Source: an uncultured Sunxiuqinia sp. (GTDB taxonomy: Bacteria > Bacteroidota > Bacteroidia > Bacteroidales > Prolixibacteraceae). Taken from it: a stretch of DNA of 64,000 nt. Position numbers and translations under genes: made by a program. The notes beneath the pieces are model-generated. The model saw only the letters and a list, made by a program, of their open reading frames with translations. It was not told the origin of the DNA and did not search any database. The stretch is taken from positions 558,001 through 622,000 of the forward strand of contig NZ_OY782767.1 in assembly GCF_963678245.1 (NCBI RefSeq). The letters are read 5' to 3'. This document shows, piece after piece, positions 27,863-37,608 of the stretch. Within the stretch, counting starts at the first letter, position 1. Each line of letters opens with the position of its first letter.

Positions 27863-27885
27863 AACCACCGTTGAGAGCGGTGGTT
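27863..27885. terminator. Bidirectional terminator, archaemetzincin and comA-like genes
   Basis: An 8-base perfect stem (AACCACCG with CGGTGGTT) with a 7-base loop, preceded by A7 (T on the minus strand) and followed by T and A/T-rich sequence; it lies between convergent genes. Confidence 0.85.
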
Positions 27886-27913
27886 TCAAATATCTTTAGG
27901 TGAAAATTCTTGT

Positions 27914-28672
27914 TTATGGAAGAAAGCTAAGTAGGGTATCTCCCCGAAGCCCTCTGCGAAGTGTTTCTAGTGGAATCACTTCGGTGTTTGAAATATTACC
28001 GAGGTTTACATTGGCTCCTAATAGTTTGATAAACCAAACTTGCTGACTTTTAAGTGGTGCTTCCCACAAAATATCTTCCGTATTAATTTCTTTTTTGATA
28101 TCCATTACCAAATTGCAATTGGCTGATCCATCTTCTTTGTAGATGCCCATGTTGCCACTCTCACGTGCTTCGGCAATTACTTTCCACGCTCCCGCTTCCA
28201 GCTCGCTTTTCATCCACGAAACCCACTCGATGTTGCTAATCTCTTTTCCTTTTAATTTTGTGCCTACTTCTGAAAAGGTTTGGAAGTCTTTTGATAACAC
28301 CCGAATATATTCGCATTTTTTATCGTGGTTGATCGGCAAAACACCATCGGAAACTTCAGCGGCTTCAACGCCACTGTCATCAATAAATCGACGGTAGTCA
28401 TCAAACATATTCCGGGCGATGAAGGCTTCGAAAAGTGTACCGCCAAAATAGGGCGTAATTCCGGCCTGTTTATAAACGTTTATTTTTTCCTTCAGTCCCG
28501 GAGTTAATAGCCCGGTGCCAAATCCAAGTTTTACAAAATCAGAATAATCCGATGCGACTTCACATAGACTTTCGGCTTCTTTAAGGCTTAATCCCTTATC
28601 CATTACCATGGTTAAGCCAGAAGATCTTGGTTTTTCCGGACGCTCAGGAATAAACGGTAAGTTGAAATTCAT
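27914..28672 (-). CDS. comA: Phosphosulfolactate synthase (ComA family)
   Basis: A 252-residue TIM-barrel protein with ComA-family signatures: TMVMDKGLS, DFVKLGFGTG, YFGGTLFEAF, EVSDGVLP and IAEARESGN. In methanogens ComA adds sulfite to phosphoenolpyruvate, the first step to coenzyme M; in Bacillus the homologue makes sulfolactate. In Bacteroidota the product is not settled, and a role in sulfonate or sulfonolipid precursors is a guess. No ComB/ComC homologue is next to it. It is transcribed with or just after the TPR gene (2-base gap), ending at the shared terminator. Confidence 0.88.
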   Translation of the reverse strand: MNFNLPFIPERPEKPRSSGLTMVMDKGLSLKEAESLCEVASDYSDFVKLGFGTGLLTPGLKEKINVYKQAGITPYFGGTLFEAFIARNMFDDYRRFIDDSGVEAAEVSDGVLPINHDKKCEYIRVLSKDFQTFSEVGTKLKGKEISNIEWVSWMKSELEAGAWKVIAEARESGNMGIYKEDGSANCNLVMDIKKEINTEDILWEAPLKSQQVWFIKLLGANVNLGNISNTEVIPLETLRRGLRGDTLLSFLP

Positions 28673-28674
28673 TA

Positions 28675-30102
28675 TTAAAATTTGGTTGATTGGTATTCTT
28701 TTATCAATTGTTTGATGGACTCGTTTTGTTGGGCTTTCGGGTAATAATCAAATAAGGTGTTGTATCCGTTAAAATCAGCTTTAAGTGCGATTTTAAAATA
28801 GTCAGTAGCTGATCGCTCATCGTTGTTTTCAAGCAGATAAGCTGTCAAACGATAATTAATGCTCGAATCATCAGCAATCATATCATGAGCTTTCTTCAGT
28901 ATGGTTATTGACTCTTGAAGCATGCCTCGCTCGTACTGCATTTCGGCGTAAGCAATCCAGCTTTCACGGTTATCAGGATCAAGATTGGTTGCTCTTTCAA
29001 ATGCTGTTTCTGCCAGATCGTAAATACTCAGTTCGTGGTTTATTTTACCGTACATCAGCCAGAATTCAGGATTTTCATCTTCCAGTTTAATGGCTTTTTT
29101 AATGAGAATTTGACTTTCATCTATTTGGTTTTCAATCCACATCACCAGGCCTGATCCATACCACGCATTCGCGTTGTTTTTATTAATCCGAATAGCTTTT
29201 TGATAATATACCAAGGCTTCACTATAACGATCCAGATTCAGATAACATTCGCCTAAATAACAATAAGCATCATCGTTCTCTTTGTCGATCTCAATGTAAT
29301 CCTGGTAGCACTTGATGGCTTCTTCGTATTGGTTATTATTTGATAAGGCATTGGCTTTATTAAAAAGTGCTTGTTCAAACTCATCGTTAAGCGCGATTGA
29401 AAAGTCATACGCTTCGATCGCTTTGTCGTGCTTTCCTAATCGGTTTAATGAAATGCCCAGATTGTACCAAACTGACGAATTAAATGGATCAATGTCGAGG
29501 TATTTGTTGTAGTAATGAATGCTCTTTTCATCCAGACCTTCTTTGTCACAATAGTAAGCCAATTCGTATAAAACCTGTTCATTGCCTGGGTTTGCACGGT
29601 AAGCACGTTCCAGAAATGAAATCGCTTTTTTATACTCATCAGCTTGCCCGAGCGTGATGCCGATGTTGTATAGCAACTCATCTTCTTCGTCGTAATTGTG
29701 AAAAACAGATTGCTCATAGGCCACAATTGCTTCGTCAATCATCCCCATCATAATTAACGCTGAACCTTTAATCAGATAGATGTCCGAATTGCTGTTTTCG
29801 ACCATTTCGACTAAGTGAATTAAATCAAGTGATTTTTCCACTTTCCCATCAACCAGAAGTAGTTGTGCTTTCTTAATTTGAAGGGCTATTGAAGAAGGAT
29901 GAATTTTGATACCATTATCGATGGCTAAATTGGCCATGCTAATTTTACCTTCATCCAAAAAATAATCAACAATACCTTCCACTTCAAAAACATCAAAGTA
30001 GTCTGTTTGATCGGAGTTCATCATCCTCTTGAAGCGTCTGACCGCTTCATCAATTTCCTCATTTTCGTAAAAGTCCCTTGAGTCTTCTTCCATAGAATCC
30101 AA
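28675..30102 (-). CDS. Tetratricopeptide repeat protein
   Basis: A 475-residue cytoplasmic protein without signal peptide, made almost entirely of about eleven TPR units, for example AWYGSGLVMWIENQIDES, AYCYLGECYLNLDRYSEA and VWYNLGISLNRLGKHDKA. The N-terminal 40 residues are acidic. It should act as a protein-protein interaction scaffold; nothing in the sequence tells the partner. It is separated by 2 bases from comA and by about 40 from the upstream DUF4301 gene, so a three-gene operon is likely. Confidence 0.9.
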   Translation of the reverse strand: MDSMEEDSRDFYENEEIDEAVRRFKRMMNSDQTDYFDVFEVEGIVDYFLDEGKISMANLAIDNGIKIHPSSIALQIKKAQLLLVDGKVEKSLDLIHLVEMVENSNSDIYLIKGSALIMMGMIDEAIVAYEQSVFHNYDEEDELLYNIGITLGQADEYKKAISFLERAYRANPGNEQVLYELAYYCDKEGLDEKSIHYYNKYLDIDPFNSSVWYNLGISLNRLGKHDKAIEAYDFSIALNDEFEQALFNKANALSNNNQYEEAIKCYQDYIEIDKENDDAYCYLGECYLNLDRYSEALVYYQKAIRINKNNANAWYGSGLVMWIENQIDESQILIKKAIKLEDENPEFWLMYGKINHELSIYDLAETAFERATNLDPDNRESWIAYAEMQYERGMLQESITILKKAHDMIADDSSINYRLTAYLLENNDERSATDYFKIALKADFNGYNTLFDYYPKAQQNESIKQLIKEYQSTKF

Positions 30103-30143
30103 AAAATAGCAGGTGCAAATTTAATAATACTTTTTAGAATTAC

Positions 30144-31676
30144 TTAATCTGGCTGGTGCTCTTTTCGTAATAAGTCGTTCACCGTTTTTACCGGATTGAA
30201 AGTCAGGATTGGAACTTCCACAAAAAGTGTGTTCCAATCAGCCATAGCTCCATTCCAAAGTCCAGGCAATTCCTGGGCTTTTAGTTCTTTTCCATCTTTT
30301 GACTTATAAGAAATAAATCCTGTTTTAGGATCTCTGTATTCTAGCAAATTATACGCTTCTCCTTTGTAATTTTTCACCCCGCAAACCAGATCAACCGGAT
30401 TGAAGTGGCTGGCTTGTTGGGCGATTAATTTTTGTTGCTCAATTTGCATGTCAATCTGGCTGCTTTCAACAACCTGAAGCGAGACTGAATCATCGGCGTT
30501 TTTTGCCCAAAACGGACCACCGCCGGGTTCCCCTTCATTTTTCACCATCCCACAAACCCGAATTGGGCGATTGAATTTTGATTTCAGGTAGTGATATAAT
30601 TCTTCTTTTTCGGTGTAATATTGATTGGATGGTGGTTTTATATTTAAAACATGTTCGAGAAAACTAGATGCTTCAGAATAAAACTTACTATCTAATGCTG
30701 AGTAGTGACGCTCGTCCAAAATTTGCTGGTAGCTGAAGATTCTCTTTTGGTAGTTAAGCAGCAAACCAGCCAATGCCTTTTTATGCTTGACCGTTTCGTC
30801 CTTTAAATAATCAGGGACAACATTGTCAATGTTTTTTATAAAGATCAAATCTGCATCTAAATCATTCAGGTTGTCCAGCAAAGCTCCGTGTCCTCCGGGC
30901 CGGAAAAGTAAACTTTGATCTTCATTGCGAAAAGGCCCGTTTTGCATGTCTACCGCTATCGTGTCAGTCGATGGTTTTTGCTGGCTGAATGTAATGTCGT
31001 AAGTTAATCCGAACTGATCTTCGTAAGTTGATTGTATTTCTTTCAGATGTGCTTGAAAAGCTTCCTGATGTTCGGGCGATACCGTAAAATGAATTTTTAC
31101 TTTTCCCGATGTATCCTTGGAGTAAAGTGCTCCTTCAACACAATGTTCTTCAAAAGGGGTACGTGATTTTTCTCCGTACTGATGGAATTGTAACAGTCCT
31201 TTTGGAAGGTTGCCATAATTCAAGCCACCTTCGGTGAGCACAAGATTTAAAATTTCGAGCGCAGTGAGTTGGTCAATCGGTTTGCCTGCAGCTTTCTTCA
31301 GGTCAGAATAAAACGCAAAATCTGTTAAACGATCGAAAAAAGTTTTGATGTCCTTGTCGTTACAAACTTCTTTCTCGCTTACTCCGCTTTCCAATTTCGA
31401 CTTCGCTTCAAACAAGCTTTTAAACATCCGGCTGGCAGCTCCGGAGGCAGGAACGAACTTCAAGATTGAGATTCCCTTTTCAAGGTTTTTGTCGAAAAAA
31501 TTGATGAATTCTTCAGCATGTTCAGCATTCAGTTGAATGATGCCTTTTCCAATATTGGCTGCTTGTATGATTTCCATAAATGGAAACCCTTTTTCGAAAT
31601 TTTTGACTTGTTCTTTTACGGTGGATAAACTGCTCCCTCTCTCTTCGATAAAATCTAAATCTTTAGCTGTAAACAT
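30144..31676 (-). CDS. DUF4301 family protein
   Basis: A 510-residue cytoplasmic protein that I recognise as the DUF4301 family, common in Bacteroidota and of unknown function. Visible conserved blocks include the glycine/alanine-rich VPASGAASRMFKSL near residue 95, FRPGGHGALLDNLNDLDADLIFIKNIDN around residues 260-285, and RVCGMVKNEGEPGGGPFW near residue 375. The SGAASR and GGHGALL blocks look like nucleotide- or sugar-phosphate-binding loops, reminiscent of nucleotidyltransferases, but this is inference. First gene of a probable operon with the TPR and comA genes. Confidence 0.85.
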   Translation of the reverse strand: MFTAKDLDFIEERGSSLSTVKEQVKNFEKGFPFMEIIQAANIGKGIIQLNAEHAEEFINFFDKNLEKGISILKFVPASGAASRMFKSLFEAKSKLESGVSEKEVCNDKDIKTFFDRLTDFAFYSDLKKAAGKPIDQLTALEILNLVLTEGGLNYGNLPKGLLQFHQYGEKSRTPFEEHCVEGALYSKDTSGKVKIHFTVSPEHQEAFQAHLKEIQSTYEDQFGLTYDITFSQQKPSTDTIAVDMQNGPFRNEDQSLLFRPGGHGALLDNLNDLDADLIFIKNIDNVVPDYLKDETVKHKKALAGLLLNYQKRIFSYQQILDERHYSALDSKFYSEASSFLEHVLNIKPPSNQYYTEKEELYHYLKSKFNRPIRVCGMVKNEGEPGGGPFWAKNADDSVSLQVVESSQIDMQIEQQKLIAQQASHFNPVDLVCGVKNYKGEAYNLLEYRDPKTGFISYKSKDGKELKAQELPGLWNGAMADWNTLFVEVPILTFNPVKTVNDLLRKEHQPD

Positions 31677-31802
31677 AGATTGATGTATTATTGAGTTACT
31701 ATAAAATTAGAAAATAGGTGATACAATAAGAACGTTATCTCACTTGAAGGAGTTTAAAGTTTTTAACATTTGTTGATAAGAAGCAGCTTGTTTTTTCATT
31801 TT

Positions 31803-31838
31803 CAGCTGAATAAGCACATGCGATTCAGCTGTGTGTGC
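31803..31838. other. Inverted repeats in the divergent DUF4301/radical SAM region
   Basis: CAGCTGAAT (31803-31811) pairs with ATTCAGCTG (31823-31831), and an overlapping GCACA (31814-31818) pairs with TGTGC (31834-31838). No T-tract follows, so it is not a terminator; an operator is possible but unsupported. Confidence 0.3.
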
Positions 31839-31917
31839 TATTCTAATAAGTGGATTTCAGATTGAATTTATCTTTATTGAATCACATTTATTTTATTTTC
31901 GCATAATATTTTAAGTT

Positions 31918-32862
31918 ATGAATGATCAAATTTTCCCATGGGGGCATCATAAACGTTATAACGACTTTTCGACACATTTTCGAACGCTGTTTTTCGAACG
32001 CGTACAGAAAATTTCGATTGATGCCAGTTTTACCTGTCCGAACCGCGATGGAAGAAAGGCCCTTAATGGTTGTTCGTACTGTAATAACAAGACATTTCAG
32101 CCTGACTATTGTGGTTTGGAAAAGAGTATTACCGAGCAGGTAGTAGAAGGGATCGATTTTTTCTCGAAGAAGTATCAATCGATGAAGTTTCTGGCCTATT
32201 TTCAGGCTTACTCAAATACCTATGCTAATCTTTCTGTATTAAAGGAACGATATGAAGAGGCTTTGGCTCACCCTAAAATTATTGGGTTGGTAATTGGCAC
32301 CCGACCTGATTGCGTCGATGATGAGATACTGGATTACTTGGCCGAACTTTCGAAAGATTATTATGTGATGGTTGAATATGGCGTGGAGTCGGTAAACGAT
32401 GAAACACTGGAGAGAATAAACCGAGGACATACTTTTGAGCAGGCTTGTTGGGCTATTCGTGAAACAGCTTCCAGGGGTATTCATACTTGTGCGCATCTAA
32501 TTCTTGGTCTGCCGGGCGAAAGCAGGGAGCAATTGTTATCCCAAGCGACAATAATAGGTGAGCTACCGGTTGAAAATTTAAAATTGCACCAGCTACAAAT
32601 TCACAAAGGAACCCGAATGGCAGTCGAGTTTCAGGAGCATCCGGAGGATTTTCAGTTGTTTACAGCCGACGAGTATATCGATTTGGTGATTGAATATCTG
32701 GAGTTACTGAATCCTGAAATTATTGTAGAACGATTTATTAGTCAGGCGCCCAAAGAGTTGTTGATTGCCCCTAAATGGGGATTAAAGAATTTTGAGTTTG
32801 TAGCTAAACTTGAAAAACGCCTGAAAGAACGAAATACCTGGCAAGGACGACTCCGTTCCTGA
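31918..32862 (+). CDS. TIGR01212-type radical SAM protein (YhcC-like)
   Basis: A 314-residue radical SAM protein. The cluster cysteines lie in FTCPNRDGRKALNGCSYCNN, the spaced form used by this family rather than plain CxxxCxxC. Other family blocks are GLVIGTRPDCVDD, VEYGVESVNDETLERINRGH and LHQLQIHKGTRMA. The family is related to the Elp3/HemN-like group but its substrate is not established. It is a single gene divergent from DUF4301, with a start at ATG 31918. Confidence 0.88.
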   Translation: MNDQIFPWGHHKRYNDFSTHFRTLFFERVQKISIDASFTCPNRDGRKALNGCSYCNNKTFQPDYCGLEKSITEQVVEGIDFFSKKYQSMKFLAYFQAYSNTYANLSVLKERYEEALAHPKIIGLVIGTRPDCVDDEILDYLAELSKDYYVMVEYGVESVNDETLERINRGHTFEQACWAIRETASRGIHTCAHLILGLPGESREQLLSQATIIGELPVENLKLHQLQIHKGTRMAVEFQEHPEDFQLFTADEYIDLVIEYLELLNPEIIVERFISQAPKELLIAPKWGLKNFEFVAKLEKRLKERNTWQGRLRS

Positions 32863-32903
32863 GGTTCTTGGTTTCAAATTTCAAATTCAGAAAATAGAAA
32901 TGA

Positions 32904-33653
32904 TTATTGTTTTGAGAAAACCCGTTTCAGCAGGTCTGTAACCCTCGCGGTAGGATCTTGGCGAATGTTTTTCTCTGTTTCTCCAATCTTTAGGAAAAGA
33001 CCATCCATTGCACGTTTGGTAAGGTATGCGCTCAGATCAGTTTCAACTTTATCTAAATCAGCCAGCTGGCCAACAAACGAACCGGCAACCTTATTCCATT
33101 GCCCGGTCATTTCGTCCCACGATTGTTGAGCCGAAAGATTTCCGACCAATTTTTTATCGAGAGAAGTCTCAATTTTAGGCTGGTAAAGGTCAACTAGCGC
33201 ATCGTAGTTGGTGCGTTTCAGGTATTCTGTGGCAGCATTGTCTCCTCCGGTTAAAATGCCGGCGGCATCCTGAATAGTCATTTGCTTAATGCTGTTCAAT
33301 AAAATTGGTGCAGCGTCCTTTGCTGCATCCGACGCTGCCCGATTGATGTTGGCAATCACTTTGTCAACCAAGTCTTGTCCACCCGGAAGTTTACTTAGAT
33401 TTTTGGTAATGGCATCAGCTTCGGGTGGAAGTAGGATTTTTACTGCCTCATCTTTTAAATAGCCATTCAAGCCGGAGAGTTCTGCGACCGAACTGTCGGT
33501 TCCAACAATCAGGGCTTGTTTTAATCCTGCAATTATTTCTGACTGAGACAATGGTGCTTCCTCGTCGTAAATTGTTTTTGCAATTTGTTGCATCTCCGCG
33601 CATCCGGCAAGTACGATCATCAAAATTCCGATAAAGGCAAATTTTATTTTCAT
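32904..33653 (-). CDS. DUF4197 lipoprotein
   Basis: About 250 residues. A lipoprotein signal with lipobox LAGC lies near the N-terminus; the better start is ATG at 33653 (MKIKFAFIGILMIVLAGC), because the upstream ATG at 33668 only adds MKLFT before it. The mature part matches DUF4197 by the segments GLKQALIVGTDSSV, LLPPEADAI and the C-terminal KIGETEKNIRQDPTAR. The family is predicted periplasmic or lipid-anchored and of unknown function. No obvious operon partner; the next gene upstream on the same strand is about 60 bases away. Confidence 0.85.
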   Translation of the reverse strand: MKIKFAFIGILMIVLAGCAEMQQIAKTIYDEEAPLSQSEIIAGLKQALIVGTDSSVAELSGLNGYLKDEAVKILLPPEADAITKNLSKLPGGQDLVDKVIANINRAASDAAKDAAPILLNSIKQMTIQDAAGILTGGDNAATEYLKRTNYDALVDLYQPKIETSLDKKLVGNLSAQQSWDEMTGQWNKVAGSFVGQLADLDKVETDLSAYLTKRAMDGLFLKIGETEKNIRQDPTARVTDLLKRVFSKQ

Positions 33654-33711
33654 GGTAAAAAGTTTCAAATTCTAAATATAAACAAGTGACTAATTGTTCA
33701 ATTACGAATGG

Positions 33712-35592
33712 CTAATTCATAATTTTTTTCAATAAGTCTTTGCGGTTCAATTTAGTTAATTCTTGTCGAATTTGTTGCTGATATTCTCTTTTATACCAGA
33801 AAAAGAATTTACGTTGCGATAGTTTTTCTTTTTTCGATTTAGCCGTGTAAACTTTTTCCATGGTGTACGGATGATAGCCGGTATAATAAATAACGGTGGC
33901 TAACGTCATCGGTGTAGGAGTGAAGTCCTGCACCTGCTCCAGCTTGAAATCCAATTGCTTGGTTTCTGCAGCCAGGTTGGCCATATCGGTGTTTTGGCAT
34001 CCGGGATGACTCGAAATGAAGTAGGGAACTAATTGTTGGTTTAGCCCTTCCTTTTTATTGATTTCGTTAAAAGCCTTATTTAATTTGTAAAATAAACTGA
34101 ATGAAGGTTTTCGCATGATTTTCAATACATCGTCTGAAGTGTGCTCGGGAGCAACTTTTAACCGACCTGAAACATGGTGTTTAACCACTTCGCGTAAATA
34201 GGTCATGTTATTCTTGTTGACCTGTTTATCTTTGGTTTCATGCAAAATCATATCGTAACGAATGCCGCTTCCGACAAAAGCTTTCTTTATTTTCGGGTGC
34301 TGACGGACTTTTCGGTACAAATCGAGCATGGGCTTGTGGTCGACATCGAGATTCTTACAAACATCAGGGAAAATACAGGAAGGACGTTTGCATTTACGAC
34401 AGATTTCCTCATGAATCCCCTTCATTTTATACATATTGGCTGAAGGTCCGCCAAGGTCGGAAATATAGCCTTTAAAGTCGGGCATCTGGGTAACTTGCTC
34501 CAACTCTTTCAAAATGGATTTTTCGGAACGGCTGGCTATAAATTTACCCTGATGTGCCGAAATGGTACAAAACGTACAGCCGCCAAAACATCCCCGGTGA
34601 ATGTTGATCGAGTGGCGAATCATATCGTAGGCCGGAATGGTTTCTTTGCTTTTATATTTTGGATGCGGAAGCCGAGTAAAGGGCAAATCATAAAAGCGGT
34701 CAATCTCTTTTTCTTCCAGTGGCGGCCATGGCGGATTTACAACCACCTGTTTGTTGCCAATTTGCTGGGTAATTTTGTTGGCTTCCGACTTGTTTGACTC
34801 TTCCTCGATGTGCATGAAGTTTTTGGCAAACTTTTTCTTGTCACCCAAACACTCGTCGTGCGAAAACAAATCGATGTTGTTCCACTTTTTATTGGTGGCA
34901 TATTTTTCTCCTTGCTCCACCAAAAAAGCGGTTTGTGGCAAGTTGGTAATGGTTCGGGCATCAACGCCTCGTTTGACTAAATTGGTAAAATCGATAATTG
35001 ATTTTTCGCCCATTCCATAGAAAAGCAGATCGGCTTTTGAATCCACCAAAATGGAGGGCTTTAATTCATTTTGCCAATAATCGTAATGTGTAACCCGACG
35101 CAGAGAGGCTTCAATACCACCCAACATAATTGGAGTTTCAGGATAGAGATCTTTCAGAATGTTGCAATATACAGTCGCAGCATAGTCGGGACGTTTACTT
35201 TGTTGTCCTCCCGGTGTGTAGGCGTCGTTGGATCGCTTTCGTTTGTTGGCCGTGTAGTGGTTTACCATCGAGTCCATATTGCCCGAGGTTACCGCGAAAT
35301 ACAGCCGTGGCGACCCGAGTTTTTTAAAGTCTCGCAAATCATCCTGCCAGTTGGGTTGAGGCACAATCGCAATTCGCAATCCTTCTGCTTCCAATATACG
35401 GCCAATCACAGCAGCTCCAAACGATGGATGATCAACATAGGCATCTCCGGTAAATAAAATGACATCCAATTCATCCCATCCCCTCTGCTCGATTTCTTTT
35501 TTTGTTGTTGGTAACCAATCGCTTGGTTTGTATTTTGCGTATAATTGATTCACGTTATTTCGTTTTGAAATTTGCAACTGTAAAGATACCAT
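33712..35592 (-). CDS. YgiQ family radical SAM protein
   Basis: A 626-residue protein with the YgiQ layout: an N-terminal domain with DVILFTGDAYVDHPSFGAA and MLGGIEASLRR, then a radical SAM core with CFGGCTFCTISAHQG (CxxxCxxC) near residue 333, and a C-terminal block DFTPTPMTLATVIYYTG. The length is normal for the family. Its reaction is unknown; genetic context in other species does not settle it. The basic C-terminus and lack of signal suggest a cytoplasmic enzyme. Confidence 0.92.
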   Translation of the reverse strand: MVSLQLQISKRNNVNQLYAKYKPSDWLPTTKKEIEQRGWDELDVILFTGDAYVDHPSFGAAVIGRILEAEGLRIAIVPQPNWQDDLRDFKKLGSPRLYFAVTSGNMDSMVNHYTANKRKRSNDAYTPGGQQSKRPDYAATVYCNILKDLYPETPIMLGGIEASLRRVTHYDYWQNELKPSILVDSKADLLFYGMGEKSIIDFTNLVKRGVDARTITNLPQTAFLVEQGEKYATNKKWNNIDLFSHDECLGDKKKFAKNFMHIEEESNKSEANKITQQIGNKQVVVNPPWPPLEEKEIDRFYDLPFTRLPHPKYKSKETIPAYDMIRHSINIHRGCFGGCTFCTISAHQGKFIASRSEKSILKELEQVTQMPDFKGYISDLGGPSANMYKMKGIHEEICRKCKRPSCIFPDVCKNLDVDHKPMLDLYRKVRQHPKIKKAFVGSGIRYDMILHETKDKQVNKNNMTYLREVVKHHVSGRLKVAPEHTSDDVLKIMRKPSFSLFYKLNKAFNEINKKEGLNQQLVPYFISSHPGCQNTDMANLAAETKQLDFKLEQVQDFTPTPMTLATVIYYTGYHPYTMEKVYTAKSKKEKLSQRKFFFWYKREYQQQIRQELTKLNRKDLLKKIMN

Positions 35593-35803
35593 GCTTTTGC
35601 TGATTAAAAAGACTTTAAGCTCTTTTTTGAGATGGGAGGTTTAAAAATAGCCGCTTTAAGGTTTAGGTGCTATCAAACCTGTTTTATATTTTGGGAAAAC
35701 CTAATTGGTTGTTTTCAAGAGAAAGAAATTACTAAATATCAATTTGTAATCTAACTTTATTATAAATGCTTTGTTTATTTTTAAAGGATATCAGAATTAA
35801 TCG

Positions 35804-36541
35804 ATGAATTTTAAAATACAATTTATGAGACTTCTTATTGCACTATTTCTTATTGCTAGCATGACACTATCTTCTTGTGTACAGAAAAAGAAGGAACCTG
35901 TTAAACCTATCGATACCAATGCTTTGATGCACCAGGTGACTGTGAATGAAATTGTTCAAACGGATAGTTATACTTATTTGAGGGTTGAAGAAAATGGAAA
36001 AGAATTTTGGATGGCGGTTAACAGTCAGGAAGTTAGTGAAGGTGATAAATATTATTACGATTCGCCATTGGAAATGAAAAACTTTAATAGTAAAGCATTG
36101 GATCGTACGTTTGAGACTATTTTCTTTGTACAGAACTTCAGTACAGAACCTATTAAAGCGACTACGAGTAATCCAATGGCCGGAAAAACTTCGCCTCAGG
36201 GAAAAGCGATTGAAGATTATAATTCGGATATTGACATTCAACCGGTTGATGGTGGGTTGACAATTGCTCAATTGTATGAATCAAAAGCTGATTATTCAAA
36301 CAAAACTGTAAAGGTTAAGGGCAAGGTTGTAAAAGTCAACTTAAATATCATGGGGCGTAACTGGTTGCACATTCAGGATGGTACCAAGTTTGGCGAGAGT
36401 TACGATTTAACGTTTACATCGGATGAAACAGCTCAGGTTGGCGATGTGATCATCGTTGAGGGTGTTGTTGTTTTAGATAAGGACTTTGGAGCCGGCTATT
36501 TTTACGAATTGATTTTGGAACGAGGAAAGATTATAAAGTAA
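35804..36541 (+). CDS. OB-fold lipoprotein, NrfJ-like
   Basis: A 245-residue lipoprotein (lipobox LSSC; start at ATG 35804 or, giving a tighter signal, 35825). The middle part has a beta-rich segment, TDSYTYLRVEENGKEFWMAV, as in periplasmic NrfJ-type proteins. The C-terminal part is an OB-fold, with ADYSNKTVKVKGKVVKVN, NWLHIQDGT and VGDVIIVEG. Such proteins are probably ligand- or protein-binding factors in the cell envelope. It is a monocistronic unit: more than 200 bases precede it and a strong terminator follows 16 bases after its stop. Confidence 0.7.
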   Translation: MNFKIQFMRLLIALFLIASMTLSSCVQKKKEPVKPIDTNALMHQVTVNEIVQTDSYTYLRVEENGKEFWMAVNSQEVSEGDKYYYDSPLEMKNFNSKALDRTFETIFFVQNFSTEPIKATTSNPMAGKTSPQGKAIEDYNSDIDIQPVDGGLTIAQLYESKADYSNKTVKVKGKVVKVNLNIMGRNWLHIQDGTKFGESYDLTFTSDETAQVGDVIIVEGVVVLDKDFGAGYFYELILERGKIIK

Positions 36542-36556
36542 AATATTATAAGCAAT

Positions 36557-36595
36557 AAAAGACTCCTTTGATAAAAAAATCAAAGGAGTCTTTTT
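36557..36595 (+). terminator. Terminator of the OB-fold lipoprotein gene
   Basis: A 16-base perfect stem containing GACTCCTTTGAT and ATCAAAGGAGTC, a short A-loop and a T5 tail. A-rich on the 5' side, so it may also work leftward. Confidence 0.9.
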
Positions 36596-36816
36596 GCTAT
36601 ATTAAGTTGAGTGAATTTGTTCTTGTCTTTGGCTTCGCTCACTCCTAATCCTTGGCTTGCACTTTTTCCGGATTCGATTTGTATAATCAATTTTGCACCT
36701 GATTTTGTGGTTAGTCTGTATATCCGTGGCATAATCTACCGCCTCTATTAGCTCTAATATAGAGCTTCGTTCAAAGTTATCTATCTTCGCACTTCGAAAA
36801 TCGTTGAACTAAGTTT

Positions 36817-37575
36817 ATGGCAATGGAGTGGTACTATTATTTTGCACTGGTAGGTGTCGGACTTGTTGCTGGCATTATTAATGCAATGGCAGCTGGAGGA
36901 TCGATGTTATCTTTACCTTTCTTGATTTTTTTTGGTTTGCCGGCAAATATTGCCAATGCAACTAATCGTGTTGCTATTCTCCTCCAAAATATTGTTGGTG
37001 TTAATTCATTTCGGCAAGAAAAAGTTTTCAATATAAAAACAGACTATAAACTGGCGTTTCCTGCTGCTATTGGGGCAATGATTGGCGCTTTAATTGCCGT
37101 GGAAATCGATCCAGAACTGTTTGAGAAAATTATTGGTGTCGTCATGTTTATTATGCTCTTACTTATTGTTTTTAACCCGGATGCTTGGGTGAAAAAGCAG
37201 GTAGGAGTAGTGAATTCCAAGCCGAGTCTCATTCAATATATTGTCTTTTTCTTTATCGGAATGTACGGTGGTTTTATTCAGTTAGGTGTGGGAGTCTTTT
37301 TGCTGGGTGGGTTGGTTTTAGGATGTGGGTACGATTTGGTTAAGGCTAATGCTATTAAGCTTTTCATTGTATTGGTGTATACCATATTTGCTATAGTGAT
37401 CTTTATTTTTTATGATCAGATTGACTGGCTAAGTGGGTTTATATTAGCTTGTGGAAATATGCTAGGAGTATGGCTCGGAGTAAAGTTCACTATGAAAGGT
37501 GGCGCAAAATTGGTTCGTTATGTGCTAATTGCTGTCCTTGCACTGACAACTGTAAAATTGCTTATCGGCTTATAA
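36817..37575 (+). CDS. TauE/SafE (TSUP) family membrane permease
   Basis: A 252-residue protein with about seven to eight transmembrane helices and the TSUP signatures GLVAGIINAMAAGGSMLSLP near the N-terminus and GMYGGFIQLGVGVFLL in the second half, the two pseudo-repeats of the family. TSUP members export or import sulfite, sulfonates or other small organic anions. The comA-like gene elsewhere in the window hints at sulfonate metabolism, but they are 8 kb apart and no direct link is visible. Single gene, terminated at 37578-37607. Confidence 0.9.
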   Translation: MAMEWYYYFALVGVGLVAGIINAMAAGGSMLSLPFLIFFGLPANIANATNRVAILLQNIVGVNSFRQEKVFNIKTDYKLAFPAAIGAMIGALIAVEIDPELFEKIIGVVMFIMLLLIVFNPDAWVKKQVGVVNSKPSLIQYIVFFFIGMYGGFIQLGVGVFLLGGLVLGCGYDLVKANAIKLFIVLVYTIFAIVIFIFYDQIDWLSGFILACGNMLGVWLGVKFTMKGGAKLVRYVLIAVLALTTVKLLIGL

Positions 37576-37577
37576 AA

Positions 37578-37607
37578 AATAAGACCGGAAGTGATTCCGG
37601 CCTTATT
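37578..37607. terminator. Bidirectional terminator between TSUP permease and beta-lactamase-like genes
   Basis: Stem of AATAAG and CCGGAA on one arm with TTCCGG and CTTATT on the other, one internal mismatch, between convergent genes; it overlaps neither coding region. Confidence 0.75.
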
Positions 37608-37608
37608 G

